Assembly: GCF_944324995.1 (NCBI RefSeq) | Contig: NZ_CALUYL010000012.1 | Span: 1-64,000 of the forward strand | Length of the DNA: 64,000 bases | Reading direction: 5' to 3' | DNA from: an uncultured Mailhella sp. | GTDB taxonomy: Bacteria > Desulfobacterota > Desulfovibrionia > Desulfovibrionales > Desulfovibrionaceae | Shown here: positions 16,051 through 25,764 of the stretch, piece after piece | Layout of the letters: each line of letters opens with the position of its first letter | Numbering within the stretch: the stretch's first letter is position 1 | Notes under the pieces: model-generated | The model's database searches: none | Seen by the model: only the letters and a program-made list of their open reading frames with translations | Told to the model about the DNA's origin: nothing | Position numbers and translations under genes: made by a program

Positions 16051-18523
16051 ATGTCCTACACCATTGCGAAAATTACCCATGATACATGCACGGGATGTGG
16101 CGCATGTTACAACATATGCCCTTGCCAAGCCATCAGCATGACTTATGACAGTGAAGGATTTTTGTTTCCACACATCAATGAAAGATGCATAGACTGCGGA
16201 CGCTGCCTTTCCGTCTGCCCTGTCGAACATCCCCTGCAGCTGCATCCCACGCCGCCGAGCTATGCCGTATGGGCCAAAGATGACATACGTCTCAAAAGCT
16301 CATCCGGCGGCATGTTTTCTCTGCTCGCCGACTATGTCCTGGACAAAGGGGGCGCCGTCTGCGGTGCAGTATACTCTGACGACTGGCAGACGATCCATCA
16401 CGCATGGGCAGAAAATAAGGAAGAATTGGCAAAGCTCCGTGGTTCGAAATATGTCCAAAGCAATACTGAACTTTGTTACCAGACAGCAAAAAAATATCTT
16501 ATCTCCGGTAGGGTAGTACTTTTTACTGGATGTGCATGTCAAATTGCTGCACTGTATAACTATCTTGGCAAAGACTATACAAATTTAATCACATCCGATG
16601 TTCTATGCCATGGTGCAAACTCTACTACAGCATATCAATCATTTTTAAAAGAGTTTACACAAGGAAAAGAAATAGAAAAAGTAGATTTTAGAGATAAAAA
16701 ATTATTCAATTGGTCTTCTCCTACAGTTGTATATTTAAAAGATGGATCTATTAAAAAGTCTGCTTGGAACGAAGGAACATGGTATAAAGGATTTTTATCT
16801 GGAGTAATTAATCGATTAAGCTGTTCTACATGCGTTTACGCACGAGCAGAACGAGTAGCCGATCTTACACTTGCAGACTGCTGGCAGGTGCACAGGATCA
16901 ATCCACACTTTGATGACAGAAAAGGCACGTCTCTTGTTCTTGTGAACAGCGAGAAGGGCAAGCGCATTTTTGATCTTCTCCGCCCGGAAATGACGCTCTG
17001 CGAACGCATTCCTCTGGAAGAAATCCGCAAGTATAACGGCCAGCTGAACTTTCCGACCCCGGCGCATCGCAGTCGTCGCTTCTTTTTCAGCCATCTCGAA
17101 AAGCTCGGCTACCATGCCGCTCTCAGCTACGGTCTCGGCCGTCGCTTCGACGTCGGCCTGGTCGGATGGTGGTTTGCGTCCAACTACGGCTCTTCCCTGA
17201 CCTATTATGCTCTGGGAAGCCTGCTGGCCGAGATGGGAAAGCAGGTGCTGCTTATCCCCATCGGCAAAGTCGACGGACTTCCCTGGGAAAAAGAGACTCA
17301 GCAGACCATCGACTTTCTTTCCAAATATTTTTCGGTAGGCAAAAATCGCGATTTCGACAGAATGAACGAATTCAACGCATTCTGTGATTCATTCATGCTC
17401 GGTTCCGATCAGCTCTGGACGGCCGGAGCCTGCGGGCTGGTCGGCTACTCGTTCTTCCTGGACTTCGTGGCCAGGGACAAAAAGAAAATCGCGTTCTCAA
17501 CATCATTCGGCCACAGTCATTTCAACGGTTCCAGAGAAGAACTGGACACTGCCCGAGATTACCTGACACGCTTCGACGCCATAAGCGTCCGTGAAAAAAG
17601 CGGCATAGCACTCTGCCAGGAATGCTTCGGAATGCAGGTAGAGCAGGTTATAGATCCCGTTTTTCTTTGTCGAAAAGAAGACTATGACAAGTTAACCGAC
17701 TCTGTTGAGGCTCATCACCCCAACAAGTATCTGCTTTGCTACATTCTTGATCCCTCACCTGAAAAAGAAAAGGCGGCGCAGGAAATAGCAGAAAGAGAAC
17801 ATCTCGAAATCATTACTATTTCTCGGAATAAAAGAATATAAAAATGCTGTAAAAAACTGGCATGCAGGTTCAATTCTTCCATGTGTGACAGCAGAAGAGT
17901 TTCTACATTATATTAAGCACTGCGACTTTCTGCTTACCGATTCCCATCATGGAACATGCTTCGGTATTATTTACAGGAAGCAATATCTTGCGCTTACCAA
18001 TGAATCACGAGGCAAAACACGATTTGAAACCGTAGCGGAGCTTCTGGATCTGTCTTCACGAATGCTTGATGCCCCGTATGATCTTTCGACAAAAAAAGAT
18101 ATATTTGAACCCATTGACTACGAAAAAGTTCAAATAAATCTTGAAAGAGAAAAACAAAAAGCGTTACTATGGCTAAAAAATGCTTTTAATAAAGAAACAA
18201 GATACGTGGAGTCTACATTAAATACTATTGACAACGACAGTTTTCGTAGAGACAGAGGCATTATCAATAGGATGAACTGGCTTGATTGGCGAGTCAACAA
18301 AGAACTGTATCATGAAATTGAACTTCTCAAAGAAACCATAAAAAAGCTTGAAGAAAAGAATAATTATAGTATTGAAAATAGTATCCATAAACCAAAGCGC
18401 GACGATCATAACATTCTTGAAAACATTATAAGCGTCAAAAATGAAGGAAATTACAAAGTTATACGATATTCAACAGGCGCATTTCAAGATTCAAAAGAAA
18501 GATGTATAATAAATAAGCAATAG
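16051..18523 (+). pseudogene. FrhB-like Fe-S protein fused to polysaccharide pyruvyl transferase, interrupted by a frameshift
   Basis: The first frame (16051-17841) encodes two ferredoxin motifs (CTGCGACYNICPCQA, CIDCGRCLSVCPVEHP). A coenzyme-F420-hydrogenase beta-subunit-like region follows to about residue 350, then a polysaccharide pyruvyl transferase domain (VGLVGWWFASNYGSSLTYYA, FMLGSDQLW). It ends at TAA 17839. Translation continues without interruption in the +2 frame from about 17822 (LGIKEYKNAVKNW) through CDFLLTDSHHGTCFGIIY, the transferase C-terminus, to a stop at 18521. One net shift near 17815-17825 (ATTTCTCGG, possibly loss of one TC) explains this. Intact, it would be about 823 residues. 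The tail has a charged coiled-coil-like stretch. Such fusions occur in exopolysaccharide clusters and would add pyruvate ketals to glycans. Confidence 0.8.
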
Positions 18524-18574
18524 AAGACATATTATACTATTATTACTTCTGTCATTCACTACTCAGAGGTTCTC

Positions 18575-19591
18575 ATGCGTATTCTTCTTGCAGGCGGTGC
18601 AGGTTACATCGGTTCGCACACGGCCGTGGAGCTTATCCTGGCCGGGCACGATGTCGTCATTGTGGACAACTACAGCAACAGTTCTCCCGAGGCGGTTGAA
18701 AGAATAGAAGAAGTGAGCGGCCGTTCCGTTGTTGCCTATGAAGCGGACGTGCGTGACCATGATGCCGTGTGCAGCATCATGCGCGAGTACCCCGTGGACT
18801 GCGTGGTACATTTTGCCGGTCTGAAGGCGGTGGGGGAATCTGTGCGCAAACCCGTCGAGTACTACCGCAACAACATAGACACCACGCTCACGCTGCTGGA
18901 ATGCATGCGGGAGAGAGGCGTTCACAACATCGTGTTTTCCTCGTCGGCCACCGTATACGGCGAGGAAAACCCGTATCCCTATGTGGAAACCATGCCGCGA
19001 GGCAGATGTTCCAACCCCTACGGCTGGACGAAGTTCATGATGGAACAGATTCTGGAGGACGCCGCCCGTGCGGATGCCGAACTTTCCGTCGTTCTTCTGC
19101 GCTACTTCAATCCCATAGGCGCCCACCCGTCCGGCCGCATGGGGGAAGATCCACAGGGCATTCCCAACAATCTCATGCCCTACGTGGCCCAGGTGGCCGT
19201 GGGACGACGCGACCATCTCACCATTTTCGGCAACGACTACCCCACCCCCGACGGCACCTGCCGCCGCGACTACATCCACGTGATGGATCTTGCCGCCGGA
19301 CACGTAAAGGCCGTGGAATACACCGCCGCCCACAAGGGCACGGAAATCTTCAATCTTGGTACGGGCACGCCCTGCAGCGTGCTGGAAATAGTGCGAGCCT
19401 TTGAAGAGAACAGCGGCGTTCCCGTGAAATATGAATTCGGCCCCCGCCGCGACGGAGATCTTGCGGAATTCTGGGCCGATGCCGACAAAGCACGCGACGA
19501 GCTCGGCTGGACCGCCGCCCGCACCCTCAGCGACATGTGCCGCGATTCATGGAACTGGCAAAGGCAGAACCCAAAAGGCTATGAGTCCTGA
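18575..19591 (+). CDS. galE: UDP-glucose 4-epimerase
   Basis: A 338-residue short-chain dehydrogenase of the GalE type, interconverting UDP-glucose and UDP-galactose with tightly bound NAD. The glycine motif GGAGYIGSHTAVEL is at the N-terminus, the catalytic region shows SSSATVYGE and SNPYGWTKFMMEQ (Tyr-x3-Lys), and RYFNPIGAHPSGRMGEDP and RRDYIHVMDLA are diagnostic for the family. Full expected length. GC-rich host-like composition contrasts with the pseudogene before it. It closes the glycan island, followed at once by a terminator, and provides the substrate for Glf. Confidence 0.96.
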   Translation: MRILLAGGAGYIGSHTAVELILAGHDVVIVDNYSNSSPEAVERIEEVSGRSVVAYEADVRDHDAVCSIMREYPVDCVVHFAGLKAVGESVRKPVEYYRNNIDTTLTLLECMRERGVHNIVFSSSATVYGEENPYPYVETMPRGRCSNPYGWTKFMMEQILEDAARADAELSVVLLRYFNPIGAHPSGRMGEDPQGIPNNLMPYVAQVAVGRRDHLTIFGNDYPTPDGTCRRDYIHVMDLAAGHVKAVEYTAAHKGTEIFNLGTGTPCSVLEIVRAFEENSGVPVKYEFGPRRDGDLAEFWADADKARDELGWTAARTLSDMCRDSWNWQRQNPKGYES

Positions 19592-19612
19592 GCCGAGTTC
19601 TTTCTCCCCAGA

Positions 19613-19649
19613 GCCCCAATGCCGCGAGCATCGGGGCCTTTTTTATTTT
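19613..19649 (+). terminator. Rho-independent terminator of galE / glycan island
   Basis: Stem GCCCCAATGC with GCATCGGGGC (one mismatch), loop CGCGA, then CCTTTTTTATTTT. It lies 22 bp after the galE stop. Confidence 0.85.
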
Positions 19650-19893
19650 GCGAAGCGACTGAAATAAGACAAGCGCCGCTCAAAGCACGCCTTGAGCAAA
19701 CATTTCATGCGCGTTGCCCGCGTGAAGCGTTTCTCTGGCGAGCAAGAGCCCTGCGCGGAGCCTCCAAAACTCACGATCTGGTGGACGCGCAATCCCCATC
19801 CCTCCCACTACAAAGAGTGCATGCTCTGCCTTCAACGTTTCCTCAGAGGGAGAAGGCACGCCGCGCGAAAAAGGCAAAGCGGCGTACGGGGTG

Positions 19894-19926
19894 AAAAAAA
19901 CAAGCGCCCTGCCTGAAGGGCGCCTT
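19894..19926 (-). terminator. Terminator of the 303-residue membrane protein gene
   Basis: Read on the minus strand, GCGCCCT-TCAGGC-AGGGCGC is followed by TTGTTTTTTT. It begins directly after the minus-strand stop codon at 19932. Confidence 0.85.
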
Positions 19927-19931
19927 GCATG

Positions 19932-20843
19932 CTACACGCGGCCGAGCACGAAATACACGCCCGCCACAAGCAGAACCAGCGCCAGAAACGCCAGCGAACG
20001 CTTCTGCATGGGCAGAGCGGCATGGGCCACGGCGTACCAGAGAAGCGCGGCGAGCGGCAGGCAGAGCATGCCCGCCGTAAGCGCATGGGAAGCGTACACT
20101 CCGGCAAAGGGAAGCAGCGCCAGCGCGCGTTCGGCGTCAACCACGGGCGTGAGCCAGAACATGGCCGCCGCGGACACGGTGAGCAGCAGCCCGGCGCAGA
20201 AGGCCTGCCGAGCGCGCATGGACAACGCAAAGGAATAATAGTCCCTGCCGAAGTCGTCGCGATTGCGGCAGAGAATGTGCCAGCACAGCGCCAGCGCGTA
20301 GGCTCCCGTCAGACCGAGGAACAGGGAGAAGGCCGCAAACAGCGCAAAGCCCAGACTCTGAAGTCCGGCCATGAGCACGAGAAAGGCCTGCACCGTCTCT
20401 TCCTCGCTGCCGGCTCCCGCCGTGAGCGCGCCGAGGCAGAAGCCCCAGGAAAGAATGCACAGCAGGCAGGCCGAAAGCGTGGAGGCAAGGCCGGAAAGCA
20501 CTCCGAAGGCCATTTTGCCCGCGCGGCGGACAAAGAGCACGGCTACCGCGCACAGGGCCGCCACGGCGGAGGCCAGAACGAGGCACTCCCACACAAAACC
20601 CCACGGCCCGGTCATGAGCCTGTTGATCCATCCCCCGGCCAGCAGATCGGCGACAAGCGCCAGCGCAAAAAGCACCTGGAGCGCGGCCGTGAACGATTCC
20701 GTCTGACCGGCGCACTTGTCGTAGAGCGAGCGGCGGCGGACGGAGGCGAGTCTGTGATCCCACACGGAAACAAAAGGAAGCATGGCGCCGGAAAATCCGA
20801 CGATAAGAAGCACGGCAAGTGCCGCGCAGGTAAAGAATGTCAT
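19932..20843 (-). CDS. Polytopic membrane protein of unknown function
   Basis: A 303-residue protein dominated by hydrophobic segments. I count about eight likely membrane helices, for example ALAVLLIVGFSGAMLPFV at the N-terminus and LAFLALVLLVAGVYFVL at the C-terminus. Between helices 1 and 2 lies a charged loop WDHRLASVRRRSLYDKC. No transporter or enzyme motif is recognisable. It is monocistronic on the minus strand, with its own terminator, divergent from the AsmA-like gene. I cannot assign a function. The codon use and GC content are host-like. Confidence 0.75.
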   Translation of the reverse strand: MTFFTCAALAVLLIVGFSGAMLPFVSVWDHRLASVRRRSLYDKCAGQTESFTAALQVLFALALVADLLAGGWINRLMTGPWGFVWECLVLASAVAALCAVAVLFVRRAGKMAFGVLSGLASTLSACLLCILSWGFCLGALTAGAGSEEETVQAFLVLMAGLQSLGFALFAAFSLFLGLTGAYALALCWHILCRNRDDFGRDYYSFALSMRARQAFCAGLLLTVSAAAMFWLTPVVDAERALALLPFAGVYASHALTAGMLCLPLAALLWYAVAHAALPMQKRSLAFLALVLLVAGVYFVLGRV

Positions 20844-20984
20844 GAGTACTCCTGTCGCCCTACCGACGTAATCACCGGCGGCGCCCTCTTCCTACTTGTG
20901 CAGTGACGGCAAGTTTTCTACTATGCGGGCAGCCCGGGCATGAAAGATCGGTACGAAATGTACCGCGGCCCGTCAAGAGGGAAT

Positions 20985-23900
20985 ATGCGCAAACCCCGTC
21001 CTGGAACGATTCTTCTGCTGCTGTGGGGAGTTTTTCTCTCCCTTGCGGTGTACGGCTATCTCGCATGGCTTCAGCCGTCGCGTCTGGCTTCCACCGTGTC
21101 TCAGATGCTGGAATCAAAACTCGACGTGCAGTGCCGCATCGGCGAAGTGTCGCTTTCCTTCCTTCCCGTGCCCACCATCCACGCCTCGGACCTCGCCCTG
21201 CTGCGCGGCAGCGTGGACGACGTGGAACTTCATGTGCGGCGCGCCCGCATTCAGATAGGCTACCTTTCCCTTCTCCGCCTGAAGCCCATCGTCCGCTCGC
21301 TTTCTCTGGAGAGCCCCACGCTCGACATCTCCAGCGATCTCATTCAGAAGCTTCTCAACAAAAAAAAGGCCGAAGCTCAGACCGAAGACGCCCGGCCCTT
21401 CTCGCTTTCCGATCTGCCCGGCATCACGGGCGTGCGCATCAGCGTGGAAAACGGCACCTGCCGCATCACCGGAGCCGAAGGCAAGGGACATCTCGCCGTT
21501 TCCGGCATCAACGTCGACGCCAGAATGCCGGGCCTTCTTCCCGGCCATCTGGACCTTGCCGTGGGAAGCCTGCGCTACACCACCTCCGCCGGGCTCGACG
21601 CCTCGGCGTCCGACACCCGCCTTTCCCTGTCGTCGCTGCGGCGCAATCATCGGGAAATGTGGCGCGGCGACGTCGCGTTTTCCTCCAACCTTCAGCTTGC
21701 CGCCCTCGACAAACTCATGGGTCACGAAATCGCCGGGCCCTACCGCTACTTTCCCATGCCGGAGCCGCTCAAGCTCTCACTGACGGGCGAATTTTCCGCC
21801 TCCCCGGAACAGTCGCTCTACAAGGCAAGAGGCACGGCGCAATCCTCCGCAACGCTCGTCATGAACGGCCATCCGGTGCCCATTTCCCTGTCCGTGCCCT
21901 TCGACGCGCAGAATGTCGCCGAAGGCATGGACGTAACCGGCGCCGACGTGCGCATGGGCGACGACAACGTCATCATTTCCGGTCATGTGACCGGCCTTGC
22001 CGACGGCAATCCCGTGCTGAACGGCCGGGCCGACATCCGCCACTTCAGCCTTGCCCGCTGGTTCGGCTTCGGGCAGGCCATGACCGCGGGCCTTCAGCGC
22101 GCGCTCGACGGCATCACCGGCTCCTTCGACGGCATGGAGCTCAGCCTGCGCGGCGTGACGGTGTCCAAGCTCAAAGCGCAGGTGCTGGGCATAGCGCTGG
22201 AAGGCTCGGGAAGCTGCCGCGACTATCTCAAGCCGGAAATTCTCATCAGCGGTCATGCCAGACAGGCCGATCTCAACAGCATCTTTCCCGAACTGCGCGG
22301 AGAATTTCCCGACATGTCGCATCTGCCGCCGCCCGTGCTTCCCCTGCACGACGATGACGAGGCGTCCCAGGGCTCTCCTCACGTGGGCTACGACATCCAT
22401 ATTTCCGCAGACAGCGCGGACATCATGAACTTCCGCGTGAGCGGAGCCGACGTACACGTAGTGCCCGCGCCTGCCGGGCATCCCATGCTGAACATTGCGG
22501 TGGCCGGTCTCTACGGCGGCAAGGCGACCTCCAAGGTGTACCTTGACGACAAGGTGCGCGTGACGGCCGACTTCGACCGCGTATCCATGGACGGACTTAC
22601 CCGCGCCCTCGCCGGGTATCCGGCCCTGACCGGCCTCATGAAAAAAGGCTCGGCGGACATTTCCTTTGTCGGCGGATCGGGCCTGACCATACTGAGCACC
22701 CTCGGCGGCACCGTGAAGGCCAGTCTGGAAAAGGGCACACTCAATCTGGACAAAAACGCCTCCGCCCTGCCCTTCGCCTCGCTTGCCGTGAGCGCACAGG
22801 CCGTTGCCGCTCCCGGCAAGGATCTGAAAACGCTCCCGCCCGTCATGGACTTTCGCGGCAACTGGAACGTCGATCTTGCGTCGAAAGGCTGGTCCGTGTC
22901 CGCCGAGGCCAAACAGGCCGCGCTCTCGTTCAGCACCAAGAACGGCCTCCCCACGGCCATGCGCAGGCAGCCCGTTTCGATTCAGGCCACGCTCGACAAA
23001 AGCCTGAGCAGCCTGCTTGCCGACGACCTGAAATTCACCCTCGCAGGCAAGGGCAGCTACAGCGCAGACAGCAGAACCGTTTCCCTCGCAGACGCCACGC
23101 TCCGCCATCAGGACTTCACCCTCACGGGCAGCCTTTCCGCCTCGGACGTGCCCAGCAGGCTCTCGCTTTCGGGCAAGCTCGCCCTGTCCACGCCTTCGCT
23201 TCGCCGATGCGCGGCGCTCTTCGGCGTTTCTCTGCCCTCGCCCGCCGGAAAAAGCGTCTTCCGCAAGGCCGAGGCCGAAGCCTCCGTCACCGTCAGCTCG
23301 CAGATGCTCAGCCTCGACAAGCTGCACGGCTCCATCGACGGCACCTCCTTCAGCGGAAGCCTGCATCAGTCGCTTTCGGGAAGGCCTACCCTCACCGGAG
23401 CGCTGAACTTCCCCTTCCTCAATATCGACGACTACCGCTCCACGGAAGGCCGCGCCTCTTCCTCGTCCACGCCGCTGCCGCTCTCCTTCCTGAAGAACAC
23501 CGACCTGTCCCTCACGCTCTCGGCCGACAGGCTGCGGGCCTTTTCCACCACGCTCGCCGACGTCTCCCTGCCCGTTTCCCAGAAAAACGGCACGCTGAGC
23601 GCGCCGCTCAAGGCGGTCTTCCCCGGCGGAGGACAGGCCGAAGCCCATTTTCAGGCCGCGCTTGCCGCCGATCAGAGCGCCGCGGACCTTTCCCTCGTCA
23701 CCCGATGCCGGAACATGAACATGATGAACTTCAGCCGCGACAGAGGCCAGAAAACGCTCATCGGCGGCACCGGCACCTTCGACGCCTCCCTGCGCTCGCG
23801 GCAGAAGCACTGGGAGGACTGGAAACGCGCGCTCGGCGGCAAGCTCTCGCTTTTCGTCTCGAACGGGGCCATCGTGACGCCCGAATCCGGGCACGGCGAC

Positions 23901-24245
23901 AGAACCCGAAAGGAATCCCGCACGGACTTCAAAACCATGTCCATGACGATTTCCCTTTCCGGCGGCGTGGCCTCCTGCCGCGACTTTCTCATCAAGGGCT
24001 CTCCCATCACCATCACCGGCGGCGGCACGGCCAGCCTCGCCACGGAAACCATCGACGCCGAGGCCACGGTCACGCTGGCGGGCATCCCGGAAATGCCTCT
24101 TTCCATCACCGGCAATCTCTTCTCGCCGAAAATCACCTACAAGCTGCTCGGCGCGGTAACCGGCACGGTAGGCAACCTGGGCTCCGGCGTCATTGATCTG
24201 GTGGGCGGCGTGCTGAGCGCGCCCTTCAAGCTGTTCATGAAGTAA
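20985..24245 (+). CDS. AsmA-family / AsmA-like C-terminal domain protein
   Basis: A very large periplasm-facing protein of about 1,086 residues anchored by one N-terminal helix (TILLLLWGVFLSLAVYGYLAW). After the helix the N-terminal LxSKLDVQCRIGEVSLSFLP pattern is typical of AsmA proteins, and the C-terminal GGTGTFDASLR..GxGTASLATETIDAEATVTL..GNLFSPKITYKLL is the AsmA_2-like segment. AsmA relatives form long bridge-like beta structures thought to help lipid or protein transfer to the outer membrane. An in-frame ATG exists at 20940, but AAGAGGG precedes 20985, giving MRKPRPGTIL, so I prefer the later start. The mla operon 740 bp downstream handles related envelope lipid traffic. Confidence 0.85.
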   Translation: MRKPRPGTILLLLWGVFLSLAVYGYLAWLQPSRLASTVSQMLESKLDVQCRIGEVSLSFLPVPTIHASDLALLRGSVDDVELHVRRARIQIGYLSLLRLKPIVRSLSLESPTLDISSDLIQKLLNKKKAEAQTEDARPFSLSDLPGITGVRISVENGTCRITGAEGKGHLAVSGINVDARMPGLLPGHLDLAVGSLRYTTSAGLDASASDTRLSLSSLRRNHREMWRGDVAFSSNLQLAALDKLMGHEIAGPYRYFPMPEPLKLSLTGEFSASPEQSLYKARGTAQSSATLVMNGHPVPISLSVPFDAQNVAEGMDVTGADVRMGDDNVIISGHVTGLADGNPVLNGRADIRHFSLARWFGFGQAMTAGLQRALDGITGSFDGMELSLRGVTVSKLKAQVLGIALEGSGSCRDYLKPEILISGHARQADLNSIFPELRGEFPDMSHLPPPVLPLHDDDEASQGSPHVGYDIHISADSADIMNFRVSGADVHVVPAPAGHPMLNIAVAGLYGGKATSKVYLDDKVRVTADFDRVSMDGLTRALAGYPALTGLMKKGSADISFVGGSGLTILSTLGGTVKASLEKGTLNLDKNASALPFASLAVSAQAVAAPGKDLKTLPPVMDFRGNWNVDLASKGWSVSAEAKQAALSFSTKNGLPTAMRRQPVSIQATLDKSLSSLLADDLKFTLAGKGSYSADSRTVSLADATLRHQDFTLTGSLSASDVPSRLSLSGKLALSTPSLRRCAALFGVSLPSPAGKSVFRKAEAEASVTVSSQMLSLDKLHGSIDGTSFSGSLHQSLSGRPTLTGALNFPFLNIDDYRSTEGRASSSSTPLPLSFLKNTDLSLTLSADRLRAFSTTLADVSLPVSQKNGTLSAPLKAVFPGGGQAEAHFQAALAADQSAADLSLVTRCRNMNMMNFSRDRGQKTLIGGTGTFDASLRSRQKHWEDWKRALGGKLSLFVSNGAIVTPESGHGDRTRKESRTDFKTMSMTISLSGGVASCRDFLIKGSPITITGGGTASLATETIDAEATVTLAGIPEMPLSITGNLFSPKITYKLLGAVTGTVGNLGSGVIDLVGGVLSAPFKLFMK

Positions 24246-24558
24246 ATCCCGGAAAAACGCGCGGACTCCGACGACGCGCCTTTTTCCGGCATGAAGACGG
24301 CACGGCGGCTCTTCTCCCTTCCCTCACGCGAGCCCCAAAAACTGCCGGGTTCAGGCGGCATGCCCTTTTCCGTCCGCCCTCGGGCGCGGCGACAAAAGGC
24401 AAAAAAATACGCCGCCCCACTTTTCCCATCGGAAAAAACGGAAGCGGCGCATGCCGACGCAAAGAATCAGCCCCGGAGCGCTGCGGCCCGCCCGGCAAAA
24501 AAGGCTGCCCGAGCTTCAAAAACGCCGCGGCTCGCCGGACGCCTGCCGGCGTCAAAAC
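24246..24558. other. Intergenic region between asmA-like gene and hypC
   Basis: About 310 bp between convergent genes. It contains the terminator at 24259-24285. On the minus strand past hypC there are GC-rich inverted repeats (for example GACGCC-GGCA-GGCGTC) and T-runs that could end the hypC transcript. No gene is supported. Confidence 0.5.
24259..24285 (+). terminator. Terminator of the AsmA-like gene
   Basis: GCGCG stem, 11-base loop, CGCGC, then C and five T. It lies 14 bp after the stop codon. Confidence 0.65.
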
Positions 24559-24819
24559 TCAGAGGCGCTCAAGCTCGCGGCCCTCGTTCACCCCGAGAGC
24601 CGCAATCTGACGGAAGATGTTGAGCGATTCCTCCGCTTCGGCGGCGTCGAGCGAACGCAGGGCAAAGCCCGCATGCACAATAACGTAGTCGCCGGGCAGG
24701 GGAGCCTCCGGCAGAAGAAGGGTGGAAATTTCCATATAATTTTCCCCCTGACCCACCTGAACGCGGGCCTTTCCCTCTTCCGGCACTTCCACGACTCGAA
24801 CGGGAACGGCAAGACACAT
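24559..24819 (-). CDS. hypC: HypC/HybG/HupF-family hydrogenase maturation chaperone
   Basis: An 86-residue HypC protein. It begins MCLAVPVRVVEV, with the invariant Cys2 that binds HypD and the hydrogenase large-subunit precursor while the Fe(CN)2CO group is assembled. The body YMEISTLLLPEAPLPGDYVIVHAGFALRSLD is typical. A longer in-frame start exists at 24858, but the Cys2 requirement and AGGAGAATACCT before 24819 fix this start. It stands alone: no hypA, B, D, E, F or hydrogenase subunit is in the window. It is divergent from mlaE. Confidence 0.93.
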   Translation of the reverse strand: MCLAVPVRVVEVPEEGKARVQVGQGENYMEISTLLLPEAPLPGDYVIVHAGFALRSLDAAEAEESLNIFRQIAALGVNEGRELERL

Positions 24820-24983
24820 AGGTATTCTCCTGAAAAAACTCATATCATGACATGACAATCCTCTCTCATACCCCCGCAGGAAAAATCATGCAAGCGTCCG
24901 GCCCCACAACAGGCGCATGCGTTGCCAAAATTCGGGAAATCGGCTAACGTCCCTCTACTTATCCACCGGAGTAAGACAACACT

Positions 24984-25757
24984 ATGAATGAAATCCTTGC
25001 ACCCGTCCTGAATCTTCTGAACCGCCTCGGAGAGATGGCGCTGTTCCTCTTTGAAGGCTTCAGGCAGGCATACGGCTCCCGACGGCTGTTCGGCAAGATT
25101 CTCCAGCAGATATACGTCATCGGGGCGAAATCCATGTTCGTCATCCTGCTCATCGGCCTGTTCACCGGTCTGGTGCTCGGCCTGCAGGCCTTCTACGCCA
25201 TGTCCATGTTCGGCGCTCAGGGCATGCTCGGCTCCCTGCTCGCCCTCACCCTCATCCGCGAAATGGCCCCCGTGCTCACCGCCGTCATGATCACCGCGAG
25301 AGCCGGTTCCGCCATGACCGCGGAAATCGGCGTCATGCGCATTTCCGATCAGATCGACGCCCTCGAAGTCATGGATATCAATCCCACGGGCTATCTCGTC
25401 ACCCCGCGCCTTCTGGCCTCCCTGTTCACGTTTCCGCTGCTCACCTCCATTTTCACGGTGGTGGGCATCTTCGGCGGCTACCTGTCCGCCTGCGTGCTGC
25501 TCGGACTCAACGAAGGCCGCTACTTTTCCGGCATCGAATCCAGCGTCACCATGGACGACGTGCAGGGCTGCTTTCTCAAGGCCGTGGTCTTTGCCGTCAT
25601 CGTCATCACCGTGTGCTGCTTCCAGGGCTACAACGCCCACAGAAGAAGCGACGGCAAGGGCGCGGAAGCCGTGGGCAACGCCACCACGTCCGCCGTGGTC
25701 ATGAGCTGCGTGCTCATTCTCATGGCCGACTACGTTCTCACCTCCTTCCTTCTCTGA
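24984..25757 (+). CDS. mlaE: MlaE-family ABC transporter permease
   Basis: A 257-residue inner-membrane permease of the MlaE (DUF140) family, part of the system that moves phospholipids between inner and outer membranes. Visible signatures are the N-terminal amphipathic stretch, LIGLFTGLVLGLQAFYAM, the conserved LIREMAPVLTAVMITARAGSAMTAEIG loop and the C-terminal VVMSCVLILMADYVLTSF helix. First gene of mlaE-F-D-C-A. The ATPase gene begins 7 bp after the stop. The operon order differs from the E. coli mlaFEDCB arrangement in starting with E and in carrying mlaA at the end. Confidence 0.93.
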   Translation: MNEILAPVLNLLNRLGEMALFLFEGFRQAYGSRRLFGKILQQIYVIGAKSMFVILLIGLFTGLVLGLQAFYAMSMFGAQGMLGSLLALTLIREMAPVLTAVMITARAGSAMTAEIGVMRISDQIDALEVMDINPTGYLVTPRLLASLFTFPLLTSIFTVVGIFGGYLSACVLLGLNEGRYFSGIESSVTMDDVQGCFLKAVVFAVIVITVCCFQGYNAHRRSDGKGAEAVGNATTSAVVMSCVLILMADYVLTSFLL

Positions 25758-25764
25758 GGCGCGC

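Larger units (their letters stand above)
19592..19931. other. Intergenic region between galE and the convergent membrane-protein gene
   Basis: About 340 bp. Apart from the two convergent terminators listed separately (19613-19649 and 19894-19926), I see no gene, promoter or repeat in it. Confidence 0.6.

Noticed and set aside
17800..17900. Programmed ribosomal frameshift in the pyruvyl-transferase gene.
   Set aside because: There is no long slippery run or clear stimulatory structure at ATTTCTCGG; a simple indel or sequencing error is more likely.
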